Positions 1 to 13,300 of a stretch of 64,000 nt of DNA are shown one piece after another. The translations under genes were made by a program, and so were the position numbers. Each line of letters starts with the position of its first letter. The first letter of the stretch is position 1. The notes beneath the pieces were generated by a model. It was given only the letters and a program-made list of their open reading frames with translations, was not told the origin of the DNA and made no database searches. The DNA comes from Prostheceraeus crozeri (taxonomy: Eukaryota; Platyhelminthes; Polycladida; Euryleptidae), in the NCBI GenBank assembly GCA_907163375.1, contig CAJQUW010001973.1, forward strand, positions 744,001 through 808,000. Direction: 5' to 3'.

Positions 1-314
1 ATTATTTAAAATCTCATTCTTGCGACAGCGAATTCAGTTGCATTCGAATTTATCCTATGGACAATTGCCTGTACAAAATAATGACGAGACAATTTGAACA
101 AAATCATATAAGAATACAATTACAATTCAGTGGGGCAATAAAGGTTCCCTTTGATAAATGTGATACCTGAAAATTATCTGCGTGATGTGAAAAATTACTC
201 AATTTTGATCATTCTGATGCGTGCCTCAAGCTTCCTCCCACTAAACTCACGCACAAATCCGCTACCAGACTATTAGTGATATAATGAAGGAGACAGCTGA
301 CAAACAGCTGATGT

Positions 315-970
315 TCATGACATTTTCTTCAAGGCCGAATGTAAAAGAATCTTCTTTCTCGTGTGACGTCCACATTTTCCCATGCATGAGGTCGGACGAC
401 TGCTTGCCCTTCTCCACTCATCTCCATTCATCGCAAGCGACTCATCAATCTTTAAGTGCTTCAGGTCTTCCATGATGCACTGCCTCCATGTTTTGGTTGG
501 TCTCCCAGCTGGTCGCGGGCCTGACATCTTCATCTCCTCCACTCTTTCAGAAGACGTTCGCCTGATCTTCTCACATGACCAACCCAAGGCTATCATTTTC
601 TTTTCATTACCGTCCTGAGATCCGTCAATCCGCATGTTCTCACCAGCTCTTCGTACGAATTTCCATCTTTCCACTTCAACCCTGCCATCCACCTCAACAT
701 TCTTCTGTCGTTGGAACATGTAACTTCCTTTAGTTCCCCAGTCAAAGACCGTGTTTCGGATCCATGGGTAAGGACCGACCTTGTACATGCAGCGTAAACT
801 TTGCTTCGATAATACATAGGGATTGCCCTGTTGACCAATAGGCTGGATATTTCTCTCCATTTGAGCCATGCTGCTGAAACCCGTGATCTTACTGCCTTCT
901 CTACCTACACCAGCTTCACTCTCCAATACGTCTCCGAGATACTAGAACTGTTCCACTTCTTCCACTTTAC
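315..970 (-). mobile_element. RTE-like LINE, 3' end of reverse transcriptase ORF
   Basis: Minus-strand reading from about 970 down gives LESEAGVGREGSKI, then SKVYAACTRSVLTHGSETRSL and DRRMLRWMAGLKWKDG, then GRPTKTWRQCIMEDLK and DEWRRASSRPTS. This is the typical C-terminal order of RTE-clade LINE proteins (YGSETW, RRMLRWM, GRPKKTW, W--L--RPT). The parts lie in two frames, so at least two frameshifts have occurred: a dead copy. It sits in the intron after spectrin exon w18. Confidence 0.7.
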
Positions 971-1104
971 CAAATTGCTACCAAATGTGAAAACCGAATA
1001 TGGTCTCCAACAATTTTGGCTGAAATTATTCTTAAAGAGGTTATAGTTTCAATAATATCGCTTAACCTAAATACGCGTAATAGAAATGAAATAGCATCAC
1101 CTAC

Positions 1105-1364
1105 CTCGCATGCTCTTTCACATGTTCTAAATGATTCTTCGCATTTTCGCAATCGTAGTTCTCAGCCTTCTGTAACTCCGAGAGACCTTCGTCCAAATCC
1201 CTCTCACGTTGGGCGATGGCGGTGGGAACGGCATGAACGAGATAAGTTTTATGATGAGTTATCAGCTGCTCCACTTCATCCACAGAGCTGCCTAAGCTTG
1301 AGTCCATTTGAGCATCTTTTGAATTCAGCCATCCGTCGTAATGGCCACACGCCTCATGAAATTC
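1105..1364 (-). CDS. Spectrin exon w18, second repeat-17-like
   Basis: Residues 1593-1678 plus two bases. ACGHYDGWLNSKDAQMDSS and then LGSSVDEVEQLITHHKTY again match the beta repeat 17 pattern, 532 residues after the first occurrence in exon w12. The acceptor is TTTTGCAG and the donor GTAGGT. The reading frame leaves the window open (AG|N split codon), so further exons lie to the left of position 1. Confidence 0.87.
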
Positions 1365-4300
1365 CTGCAAAAGTAGATTCATCATTTAGTGCGTGGTCTC
1401 CGTGGTGCAGTGGTTAAGTGATTGGCCTAGCGATCTTTCGGTCCAGAGATCGAGCCCGAAAGTGTCATTGAAAGTTGTCAGGAGGACATCCGGACTAAAA
1501 GATCACAACGCTCCAGATTAAAGTCTGACTGTGTCAGCACCGTCCAAGCCCCCAGTAAGGGTGAGTAGTGATGTCAAACCATCAATCAGTGACTTGACGA
1601 TGAACCATTTATGGAATGTGATGAGGTGTCACCGCTACGAGGCATGTTTCGCAGTAGTGAGCACACATCATGTGTCACAAAATCGCCCAACGCAGTTGAC
1701 AGGACATGTGAATGAGGAAAGGATGTCATGACAATTATGTAGCTGAATTGTCATAATCTACGTTATCGCAAGAAAGGCTGGTTAGGGAATAAATAGCCTG
1801 TATGAAGGAAGAATACAGAATTAGTTAATCAAATGCGGTTAATAAATTAATCGAATTAAAATTAATTGATTAATTAAGAAAATTCAGAAATTCGATTAAC
1901 TCGTATCATTTTCGATAAATTTAGTACTGCCATGAAAAATAATTAAATTATTTCAAGATGCAATATCCAATGATGATGGCAACAAAGCAAATAAAACTGC
2001 TTTTATACGAGTATAAACAAGAATGATTTAATGTCAGAAATAGTTTTTTAAAACATAATTCGCCTCAAATTGCAAGGACTCAATCAATTTGAATTCAAGA
2101 AGTGACAAAGTACAGTTTATCATTTGATTTCTTTCGCTTGATGAGATGTGTCGAGCACTTGATGAGGTCGACGTGAAGAGATGATTTCCTTTGTTAACTT
2201 CAACTTATCGAAAGCGTTTGATGCGGTGTCTTACAGACTTTTCATTGTTTTAGAGATTGGAAAGAGCCAAGTCAATTGATAGAATTTATCTGTAATTGCT
2301 AATCAGTGCAATACATTTCTGCTACCATCCGTAGCTATCATCAGGCAGTGAGTGAATGATTTACAGAAAGTTTGAAATTCACATCGAGAGATACATAAAA
2401 AAAATTCTTGAAACGCTGAATACAAAAATCTAATTCTTAAGTGCCACAGCCAGTCGCTTTCGGTTACAGGTAAGGTTAAAGGATTCTTTCTGGAATCCAA
2501 TGGTAAAATTCAAGAAATATCTATGGATTGTGAAACATTTGGCAATTTTCTTTTGAAGAAAAGAAACTGTTTATCAGAATGCCATGAAATTTGAAACATG
2601 ATTGAGTTCAGAACATCAACTTCGATACAAAAGTTGAAGTGAGTCACATGATTCAGTATTCGATGTTTGAGAGCCTCTACAAAATGAATAAATTTTGTAG
2701 ATGTTTGAAAAAATGTTTTGACTTGATTTTGGCGATTTTACTCATTTTGTAGAGGTTCTCAAACATCAAATACTGAATCATGCAACTCACTTCAACTTTT
2801 TGCGAAAAAATTGGTGTTTTCAAATTGAATCTTGACTGAAGCATGTAAACTTCTTCATTTACTGAGACTTTTGAATAATTATTTCACAAAGGAAGATTTA
2901 ATAATTTTGTCTTGGCTCTCTTATCGTGCCATCACTGAATTATTCAGGTTTCCAAATATAAGTAGGAAATATGTCGATCAGAGATATAAAGTTGCTTGAT
3001 AAATTTATCAGACGCTACCAGTTCTATTCGTTTGTAACAGTCAATGCATATATCCATGCTTACCTGACGGGTGCCTACAGAAACTCTCAGGCCCAAGCCT
3101 AGCCCGCCACAGGCACGGGCCCGTTTCCAGCTCTGACACAAGTGGTATATTTTATGTTTATTCCATCTATAAAAATGTGTCACAGAATATGCAATAGAAT
3201 CAAAGTTTGCGTCTATTTCTACTTGCACGTAATACTGAATGCACAATAGCTTCAAAACAACATATTTCATGATCATTTTCATTCTTACACGTATCGTTAA
3301 GAGCGCATACAAATTTGAAACATCATTTGAATTGTGAAAATGCAGATCTGGTATTCATTGAATGATAGGCAAGTAAAATGAACAAAATGATGACTAACGT
3401 TTATCAATATAGTCAGGAGTGACGATTACTTGCATCATTCAGAGTGAACTCGAGAAACTGCGGCAGCAATAAGGGAAAAGGAGTTTTGGCCAGTTTTAAC
3501 CGAAAAATGGTTGATAAATTGGTGGTAAAAACCATGATATATATAGCGATGCTGTGAGATTGCAATTGTAAAAGAAAGTACATATCCGTAACAAATGGAA
3601 CGCCTCTTGAAAATGTGATTAAATGAATGAAAAAAATTGTTGCTACAGGGTCATTTTTGAGTCATATTTGTAATTGATATTTCTTCATTGAGCGTAGTTT
3701 CGATATGAACTTCGTTATGTGCTGCTTGAGCTTAAATACTGTAAACATTATTAATTTATTCATTTTTTTGCATTCAACATCTACACCTTCCTTTGTAGCA
3801 TCAGACTCATAAAGAGATATTGAATACAGTCCAGTTTAAAATCTTATTTTATTGAACGTGTCATTCTTTTTTCAAAAATATATAATTCTAAGAATTTTGC
3901 GTCAACCTGACCAAAGATTGAACCCAAAATTCTCGTTAATCAACATACTCTGATGTCAACCAAAATAAGTAATGTTGACCACGACAAACTTAGCTAAATT
4001 GAACTGTTTTCATTCTGAAGAAATTCTTGTATTTCTTTGCTGCTTGTTTTCATGGACTTTTGACATTGTACAAATTGTACTTCTATATTCTCCATCAGAT
4101 TTTCAGCTGCATTTCTTCGCTGTTTGAAGGTAGTTTTCCCCAAAAGTCAGCTAAGTCTCGTAGACAGCATATCGATTACAACCAAAGAGAAATATTCCAG
4201 CACAAAGATGTAAAAAATGATGCATTTATCCGTGTTGCGGCTGCATGTTTGAGATGGATGGCTAGAGCTGACATTATATTCTACATGATTGCTAAGGCTT

Positions 4301-7300
4301 GTCTAACATTCCTACGTCTGCAACTATATGTACAGAGACAATGCGGTTTTTAATCATCATATTTGAATGGAAGAGTGCCTGTGCACATAACGACAGACAA
4401 TGAAGCTAATATCTGAAGTATTACTGGCGAGTTTGTATCTCTGCCTGATGCATTGAAAAAATGTTTCACTGCAAATCAGGTTATAGGAACATTACAATGC
4501 TTTAGGGATGTCAACATTTTGTGAATGCAAAATTAGTGTATTATCCAATAGCTGGTCGTCATTTCATAATACTTGAATGATAATTGCTGCAAATACTATG
4601 TCTTAGGCACAATTTCGCAAGATGCTGCGTCTGAGTATCTTTCTCCTCTTCATACTCTATGAATACAAGCTTGCCTCAGAAATAAACTTGGCACTTGGAA
4701 AACCAACACATCAGAGTTCTGTTTACAGTCTCGGGATGCACAAATTCCGCCCAAGGCTTGCTGTAGATGGAAACAGAAATTCTCACTTCTCACGTGGAAG
4801 ATCTTGTGCACGAACTAATAGTTATATCTATCGAGGCTCTCATTACTGGAACGTTGATTTACAAAGGGCGTACTTCATTGATAAAATTGTCATATACAAC
4901 CGACTAGATTGCTGCTCTGAACGATTAGAAGGTGCAAGGATATATTTGAGCACAAGCGAATGGTTTACATGGCGCAATGGATTGAAGAATCAACATTTGT
5001 GCTATAAAATAACAAAATCGAAAGGAATATCTATACTAAACATCAACTGCAAATTCAAACCAGGAAGATATGTCTCAATTACGTTAAAATCAGCCGCATT
5101 GACATTATGTGAAGTGGAAATATTTGCAGGCAGTAAGTGCTCGCATTGATGTCATTTATGATCTATCATACTCAGCATGTTAAGTAATTACTCTAGGTGA
5201 TATTCTTAGGGTGTCAGGTAGGAGCTAAAATTTTCACATTACATGGTATCAACATATATGCACTTTTCAATCAGAAAAACCACATAGAGAGGAAAAAACA
5301 ATCCAGCTATTAAGCGCTGAAATGCTTTAGAATAACATGGATAATGCATGAGAAGTGTCGATGCATCATCACTTGCAGAGCTGTCAACATGATTTTGAAT
5401 CAAATATAAATTAAATATTTTGATATTTCATGTGTTTAAATTAATACAATTTTGATTTTGAAATTACTCAATTTATAAGCTCAAGGTGCACATTACTCAC
5501 ACCACTGACAGTGGCAGTAGGTGGGTAAGTAATAATAACGGTGGATTAGTGACTTTAATTGCTGTCAAGATGATGCATCCTCTGACAACAAGAGAAACTA
5601 TATTCACGCGATTGAAATCAATTAAAATCTCTATCACTATCAACGGGAAAAAGGCCGCAATCAATTACGAATTTTTTAATAATTGAAGTCACGACGTTTC
5701 GGAAGACACTGCTTCCCTTGTCAAGTGAAACATAGTGACTTCAATTATTAAAAAAATCGAAACTGATTGTGGCCTTTTTTCCGTTACATCAACACTTTCC
5801 TCGAACCAACTATCACTATGCTTCGTCACACTTTGAATGATATCGAATCCTTGAAACAGGCAAATTTAACCGGATAATGCAAACCCCTGCTAAATTCTGT
5901 ACATGATGACAACCGCTAGGTTGATTCCAAGACACGTCTGAATCAAGAAATCTGTGTGTTATTTTGATTTCGTGATTTACGTGCGCGAACTATACTCTAT
6001 CATTTCAGAAAGCAAGTTTGTTTGTTGCACGCTCTTTGCTTTGCGTAATGCCAGTAAAAATTAAGTTAACGTACATGTTTATAATCAGAGATGCAACCTC
6101 GATTCGAGGTCGAGGTCGGCTATTTTAATCGAGGTCAAGGTCGAGGTCGACCCCGAAATAAGTTATATAATATCGATTGACTTTGGCACCGGACACTTGC
6201 ATGAAGAGAAGACAAAAATATTTGTGCTTATCATGTTGTGTCAACTCTTGTGTCACACTGTGTCAACATTCAACACACTGAAAATTTGAATAATATATGA
6301 TAGTTTTTATTAGCTAATTAATACATCATAATATACGTTATGCTTATGTTTGAAAACAAAATATGCTTTATGCTAACAATTACAGATACAAAATGATAGT
6401 TGATGACTGATAAGCTCAAAGCATTATTCAATACAAGACATAAAATAGTCACAAAGCTATTTTGTAAATAAAGAGTCACAAAATTCATTGAATTTATCTC
6501 GTGGCACGAGGTATCACGTCCAATCTCAACAGGTACCTGCTTTGGACACAAGAATCTTGAATACAAATTTAGATATGCACTCGTACATGAAATTTGAATG
6601 ATTGCAGCAAATACTATGGAAACATAGAAATTAGAAATATATCTACAGTCCCGCCACCAGGACGAGCTTCTGCATGGAACGAGACCAAAAATAAAAATCT
6701 CACAGAATGCTCCCAACCATATGACTACTATGAAAATACGCACCTTCCGAGTTCCTTTGATCTGTAGATAAGATCAAAGAAAAAGACATGTTTATTGAAG
6801 GAAAATTGAAGCTTTCGACCAATATGTCAGTTTGGTGTGTTTACTCCAACTATTCGAGATTCATTAAGTCTAGTTACATAATTCTAGGCATGAAATGTCT
6901 TCATCACGTTCTATCAAGTGCTCGAAACAACTTCAGTGTGCGACATTTTCAAGAATGTGGTTAGATGCTTGAGCTAAAATTTGATCAAAATTTTATGTTT
7001 ACCTTACTAAGATGCTTGCTGAATCCAACTATGTTTAATTTTTGTAAGTAAAGGTATATGATTGCGTCACTTCATGACCTGAACATATATCTTGCCAAAA
7101 AATGTGGCGCTAGAGTTACTGAATCTCGAATAGTCGGAGAAAACACACCAGACTGACATATTGGTCGAAAACTTCAATTTACTTTCAATTAACATGTTCA
7201 TATTTTTTATCTTGTCTGTAGATCAAAGGAACTCGAAAGAACTCGGAAGGCACGCATTATCGTAGTAGGTCATAGGGTGTACAACATGCTGTGAAAGCCT

Positions 7301-10300
7301 CATCTTCGGTCTCGTTCCATGCAGAAGATCGGCCTAGTGGCGGGACTATACATACGTGTATATTTCTATGCTTCCATAGTATTTGCTACAATCATTCAGA
7401 TTTTATGTGTTCATTCAAGATTCTTATGTCCAAAGCGTCCGATAAGTAGGTGTAAAGGAGCAAATCAGTATGAAAAATGAAATAACAGATGGTGAAAACT
7501 TTCTGTAATTATCTGACTACTGTTCAGTCCGACTTCGATTAAAATCTGCTTAATCGAGGTCTGAGAGTCGAGGTTGCACCTCTGCATATAATAAGTTACC
7601 TACCTTGTATTTTTAACTAATTTTTTACGGCATTGTACAAAGCAAGGAGCGTACAATAAACAAACTTGTCTTCATAAATGATGAAAAATCACCTCCTGTT
7701 AGTAGCCATTCTATATGAACCATGCTTTCCGTACTTTTATGTCATTAAAGTACAGGGTGCAGTATTTATGCTTGAAACAGTCGACACTATGATCAATATC
7801 TGCATTTTCTATCCTTTATATTTGATTTTCAATGTGTGTTTCATGCACATAATCGTATTGCACATAGCAGGAAATATAAATTTCCCAATTATCAAAGAGC
7901 ATTTGCAATTCATGCTAAAACTTCAAATACAAACCTCAATTAAAAGTAATCATAGCATAAGTTTTCTTGGCATTTTTTGCTAGATTTCAAAATTTTGCAT
8001 GCTTTCTTTCAAAAGGATATTGAATGCAGATGAATAGCATTATTCTTCAACTTATTACTAGAAAAAATCAATTTTCCTCCTTAAGACTGCCACGATAAGG
8101 TTCAATGGACCGAGCTAAAATAGAAACCAAGCGAGCACTTATTTTTTGATATATTACTACACTGTCCTCCAATAATTATGTTGTACATACACAAAGCAAT
8201 ATATATGAATTGAAATGATAATTTCGAAGTAATTTAGAATGATATCGTCGCTATTTCAATAGGTCTGTGTAACTATCAAGTTGCATAACGACTAAGGTAA
8301 GTGATGATTTCTTTGCAATCATTTGTGTGAATGATGGTCTGATCAAAATATTTGAGCAACAGATTTTCTCCGCCAAAGTATGCGGGTTCTGTGTTATTCA
8401 ATCTACCCCAACTTTTGAACTGCAAAGATTGGCAGCAATGTATCAAGAATGATTCACGCTGAATATAAATCAGCAACAGCAGAGAGAAAATAACACTTGT
8501 GATCATTGAAATGGTAAGATGATTTTCAAATATTGGTGCATGGAAGAATTAATTCTCAGATGAATTTTTGCAAATTTTCATTTTCATTTTAACTATTTGT
8601 CAATTTCTAATGAGAGTGAGTTGCGTGCTGCAGTTGAACACTTGAAGATCACTGAAAAAGTAAGTCCACTGCTTTCCAATATTATCTATGCCTTTCAAAT
8701 GGACCATTTCAGGATACTTTCCGCAGATTTCTCAGATAAGCCACGGACATTTTGTGGGGTATTGGAATGCAAGTGAAATAGCATCAAATGAATATTTTTC
8801 CACTATCGAAGGAGGAAGCTTCTAACTTCTACTTTGGTGGGTAAGCTTTGCTTTATGTGAATGAAATTGCAAATTCATAGATGAAATCGCAAGATAGCTT
8901 TTAGACTGTCAGCTTATTTTTCTGGAACAATAATAAATACTTCGAAAACATGAAATTGAGAGAACAAAATACGCATGGTGATGTTTGACGATAGGACAGC
9001 CAACTATTTTATTGTATCAATTATATCATTAAGTTTAAATGCGGTACCTACTCATTCGCAACTGTGCAGCTTCATCAAAGATCAACAAAAATATTTCAAC
9101 ATCATTTCCACTTGCTTATAATCACATCAATGTTGTAATTATTCTCATTTGTAATAGTCCTTCGTTGTCTGTCATCTGATAAAAATCAAAACAAAAAGGT
9201 ACAAGGGGACGTTCTCAACATCTCTGGAAGTGTTTAGTCGCAGTAGTGTCAGGAATAAGATGTGGATGGTGTAAATTCCATGAACTGCAATACCTCCTGA
9301 CGTCCAAAGGGCCATCTTTGAGAACCAACGGTCTGTGTATATGGAGCCTGTGTATAACAAGCTATTCATGGCCGCTGCTTTCATCCCATGAGAAGATGCT
9401 TGGGCGTGTAGAGATGCGAATGCTATGGTGGATGTGTGGTGTCGAACTATCAGACAGGAAATCGAATGACAGCATTAGGAAAGCAGTGGGTCTTGAGAAT
9501 ATCACAGATATCGCGAGAAGGCAAAGAATACGTTGGTTTGGCCACGTGGTGCGAGGGATGAGACACAGTTGATCAGAAAAATTATGTGGATGGAAGTAGA
9601 TGTTAAAAGAGGAGCAGGAAGCAAGTGGTAAAAGATGACCTCAAACGTGTTGGAGCCCAGGAGGCGGACGCCCGTGATCGACCGATATGGAAGTCCAAGC
9701 TCAAGCAGCAAGCGTCTAACCCAGCATCTCTGGAAGCAAATGACACAAAAAGGAATGAGTGAGACAAAAAAGTCCATTATTGGTTTGACCCGTCAAGAAC
9801 AAGGTTTTGTACCTTCAGGATTGACAGTGTTGCAAATATCTTACAGGGCAGCGATCGAAAAGAGCTTCTGTCATTGCCGTTTCAAGTACATTTTTGTCAG
9901 TATGAATGCGTAGATTAACTGCTCTTCACCAAATCAACTGCAACGTTATCGGTTCAATTTATGCAACATAAAAACAACGACAGTAATACAGACGCAGCTT
10001 TCCCATATTCTTCTCATCTGTTCAACTCCATGTATTTGAATTGTTTATGAATCATAGCTGACTAATACATACACTTCAAAAGTCTCCGTCTACAATCTCC
10101 TGACTTCCAATGTCTGACATTTTTTGAATGACCCAACTTCCTTCGAATGTGCTGTATATTCAATTTGGCAAATGAGGAAAATGGAATCGAAAGCTTAATT
10201 GATCAGTTGGATTCACACAAGGGCTTGCAGAAAGGGGTTTTGTTAACTACGCTCGTGTAGATAATGATTGAAGTTAGAAGATACTGAAGTGAATGACAAG

Positions 10301-13300
10301 AAATGCATAATAAAACAGTTTTAAGTGTTGGACTAATCGTTTTTGTCTTGAAATTAATACTCCAATAATTTTCAAGCAAGTCCGCATTAATAATAAATTC
10401 TGTGGAAAAACATATCGATTCTGAAATCCATGGATGAATGTGTAATGACTCCTAACCTTGGAAGAGTGTATGCCAAGACTTCTTGATCGCTATCAGGAAG
10501 ATAAACATCTTAGAGTTGCTCACGTCACTTGTTCAAGCTTCTGTGTATTTGCCCCTGATACTTTTTTCCCTCAGTGCTGCGTTAGCTAAATAATTTTCAA
10601 TTTAGCCCAATCGCAAAATTTGAAACTTAATACAAATTATGAATTGTTTAAGTCATGATTTGTTCAAATAGCAAGAAGCATAATATGAGAAATTTATTCT
10701 GATCTCATCAAAGTTCTTGTAAGCTTAGGCAGGATGTACTGTGATTGTGTATACCACAGAATTAAATATTTTGTTTATCTGCTTCGGTTTGCTGGAAGTG
10801 TGATTAATACGAAATCGACGGCACATAGAGGAAATTATTAAGTGGGCAAAAATGAATTCCTAGTACCTTACAGAGATAGGAAAAAAAGTCGTGCGTCGCT
10901 TGCGGATTAATGTGAGTGCCAGCAAAGTGCTTCGATTGCCACAATTCCTTCAGATTCGAAGAATTCAGATAATTGCGCACACGTTTTCTCCATATGTTGG
11001 CCCTTTTGATCATTAATAAAAAAGTAGCAGGCGCACGAAAATTAGTTCACTTGATGATTTCACCATCGCCTTCTCGACATTCCTTACTGCATAGTGCATA
11101 CACGGAATCAAATGCTAGCCAAAACAGCGATGTGTGTTTTGGTGTGTGCGAAGTGATACAGTATCACAGCACGCACGCATCTCTCGCAGACTCTGGTGTC
11201 CTCTACTGACAGCTTATTGTTTGCCATTTCCAATAGCAAGCGATACACGAATTATGCATTCGAGAACGAACAAGTTGTCTAATTCTGTGATGTGCCATTT
11301 CGATATTAAGGCTACATGTAACCCTTCCTTTGGAGGAAGTCGAAGCGCGCAGATGAATCTGTGGTGCATACTTATTTGTAATTTTCACATTTGACTTCTT
11401 TGTATTCTACAAAAAACAGTCACTTAGCAAACTGATTGTCAATTCATGATCTAGAACAGGGCAGAAACAGGTTCAGTTCAACAGTTCATGATTTCATTCA
11501 TAGAGACCAGTCTTATTATATGGTGGGCAATTTCGAGTAAAATCGGGTTTTCGTTATTTTCCTGATTTACTTTGAGGCTCAGATGCCCATCTGCTATCTC
11601 GTCAACTAGCAAGTAAAACTATGATGAATTTGTGTGATACTCGAATTTTAGTTACAATAATTTTATTTGAGACGACAATTTTGCTCTCGATTTGGAAGTT
11701 CTATGTCTACAGCTGCAGATTGCCATTATTTAAGTCAAATTTTGTCCTGATTCGGCTGTTGATATGGCAATTTGCATTTGAAACGAGAGTGCTTCACCTC
11801 ATTCAGGTAATTCTGCTGTTGGAATGTCAGCGATGAACTCGAAGTGTTAATGCTGTGAACGGTCATGTCATTCTGCAGTTGAAGTGTCTATTCTTAATAT
11901 GAAGCGGATGATGAGCTTCTTGATCGGTCAAACCTATAGTAATAACTGATTAAACCACTGTGTATTCACAACCTCCTATTTGATAAATGCAAATAGAAGT
12001 GCTTTGTAACTTCACACTCCTAGATTAAGCTCTTTGATTATTTGGTTGTAGTGATTGACGTGCTTCTCATGTTTGGGAAACAATTCTATAAAATCATAGG
12101 ATCGGATCGCATAACTCTTTATTGAAAGATCGCGATTCCAACGCAATGTTGGCAAGTTCAGTGCAGCAATCAATTTACTTACAGAGGGTGCATAGTTCTT
12201 ACAGTATGCAATCACATAATCAAAAATCAGCTCCTTAGAATGATTCCCAATGCGAATGCACTTAACTAATGTTTTCAAAGGATGGTAAAAAGCACAAAAG
12301 GATTAACTTTGTCACCTGGTCCCTGGTGAAAAATTCATCCAGGCCGGGCCTGACTTTTCGGAGTCAATGCGGTCTCTGGTTCCAGCTCTGGTCATCATTG
12401 ATGCACCTCCTAAAAGGATGCACCTCCTCAACCAATTTTCCTCCAATGACAGGATCATGGTCTTTTTGCAAAATTCTTCACAATGGAATAATGTTGCACG
12501 AATGCTGAATTACTACAAATTTTAATACATGAATGGCCGAAACGGTGAATTATATTTTGCAATAAGAAAGACAGGCGGATCGAATGATTTTACGCAGTCA
12601 CATCAAAATCACACTTTAAAAATTCAATCAGCAACTTAAAAAGATAATCTGTTTTTAGTCTAATTCTCTGATGTCCTATGAAACCGTCTACTCACCAATA
12701 CGTTAGTAGCTTGATCGAGTTGACGTCGCCATTCAATCCATGCTTTCAATGCCCTCTGTAGTTCGTCTCTCATTCTCGGCATCACTCGATCTTCGACTTC
12801 TTTTCGTCGTGGATGTTCAGCTTCAATCATTCGTCTTGCCGCGTCCTCTAGCCGATCTCCACGTTGGTGACGAGCCTTCAGTTCCGCTTGCCGTTCATCG
12901 TGCTGTCTCATTGCCTCAGCAGCAGCAACCAGTGTCTCCGGTCGAGTACAGCTCGTCATCTCTTGTATCGTGGAATCCACCCATTTTGCAATGGTAGACA
13001 CATCCTGTGAATTGAATGAAATTGCTTTTAATATGTATTACAATAGAATTAATTTTGTGAATGTCTTGACAATACACATTTTCAAGTTATTGGTTGCGAG
13101 GAGTCAAGATAAAAATATTGATGCTTATTGTCAATTTTTATTTAGCAAATTTTCAAAAATTTCAAAAAATTCAAAAAAAATTAATTTCCTTTTCTCCTTC
13201 TTCAAACCCTCTCCCTTTGTCAGATGACAGTCCATTTCTATTGTCTTTGCTGTTGATAAAATGTAGCCCAATACTATCTGTCTCATACTCACATTTCTAT

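Larger units (their letters stand above)
1365..12695 (-). other. Spectrin intron w17-w18 (11.3 kb)
   Basis: It holds SINE A copy 1, an RT motif relic, a hairpin MITE, the F-type lectin gene, a hammerhead-like inverted repeat (5641-5787), a hAT-like element with fold-back core (6086-7584), a LINE tail (9380-9770) and MITE copy 1 (10755-11363). 3150-4600 and 7600-9240 are AT-rich with no gene I can support; a frame at 4027-4353 has no recognisable product. Confidence 0.85.

Noticed and set aside
315-926. 203-codon minus-strand frame as a host gene
   Set aside because: Its second half is an RTE-type LINE C-terminus and its middle is out of frame with the LINE reading; a LINE relic.
4027-4353. 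108-codon frame upstream of the lectin gene
   Set aside because: No recognisable domain, and no splice signals linking it to the lectin; treated as chance.
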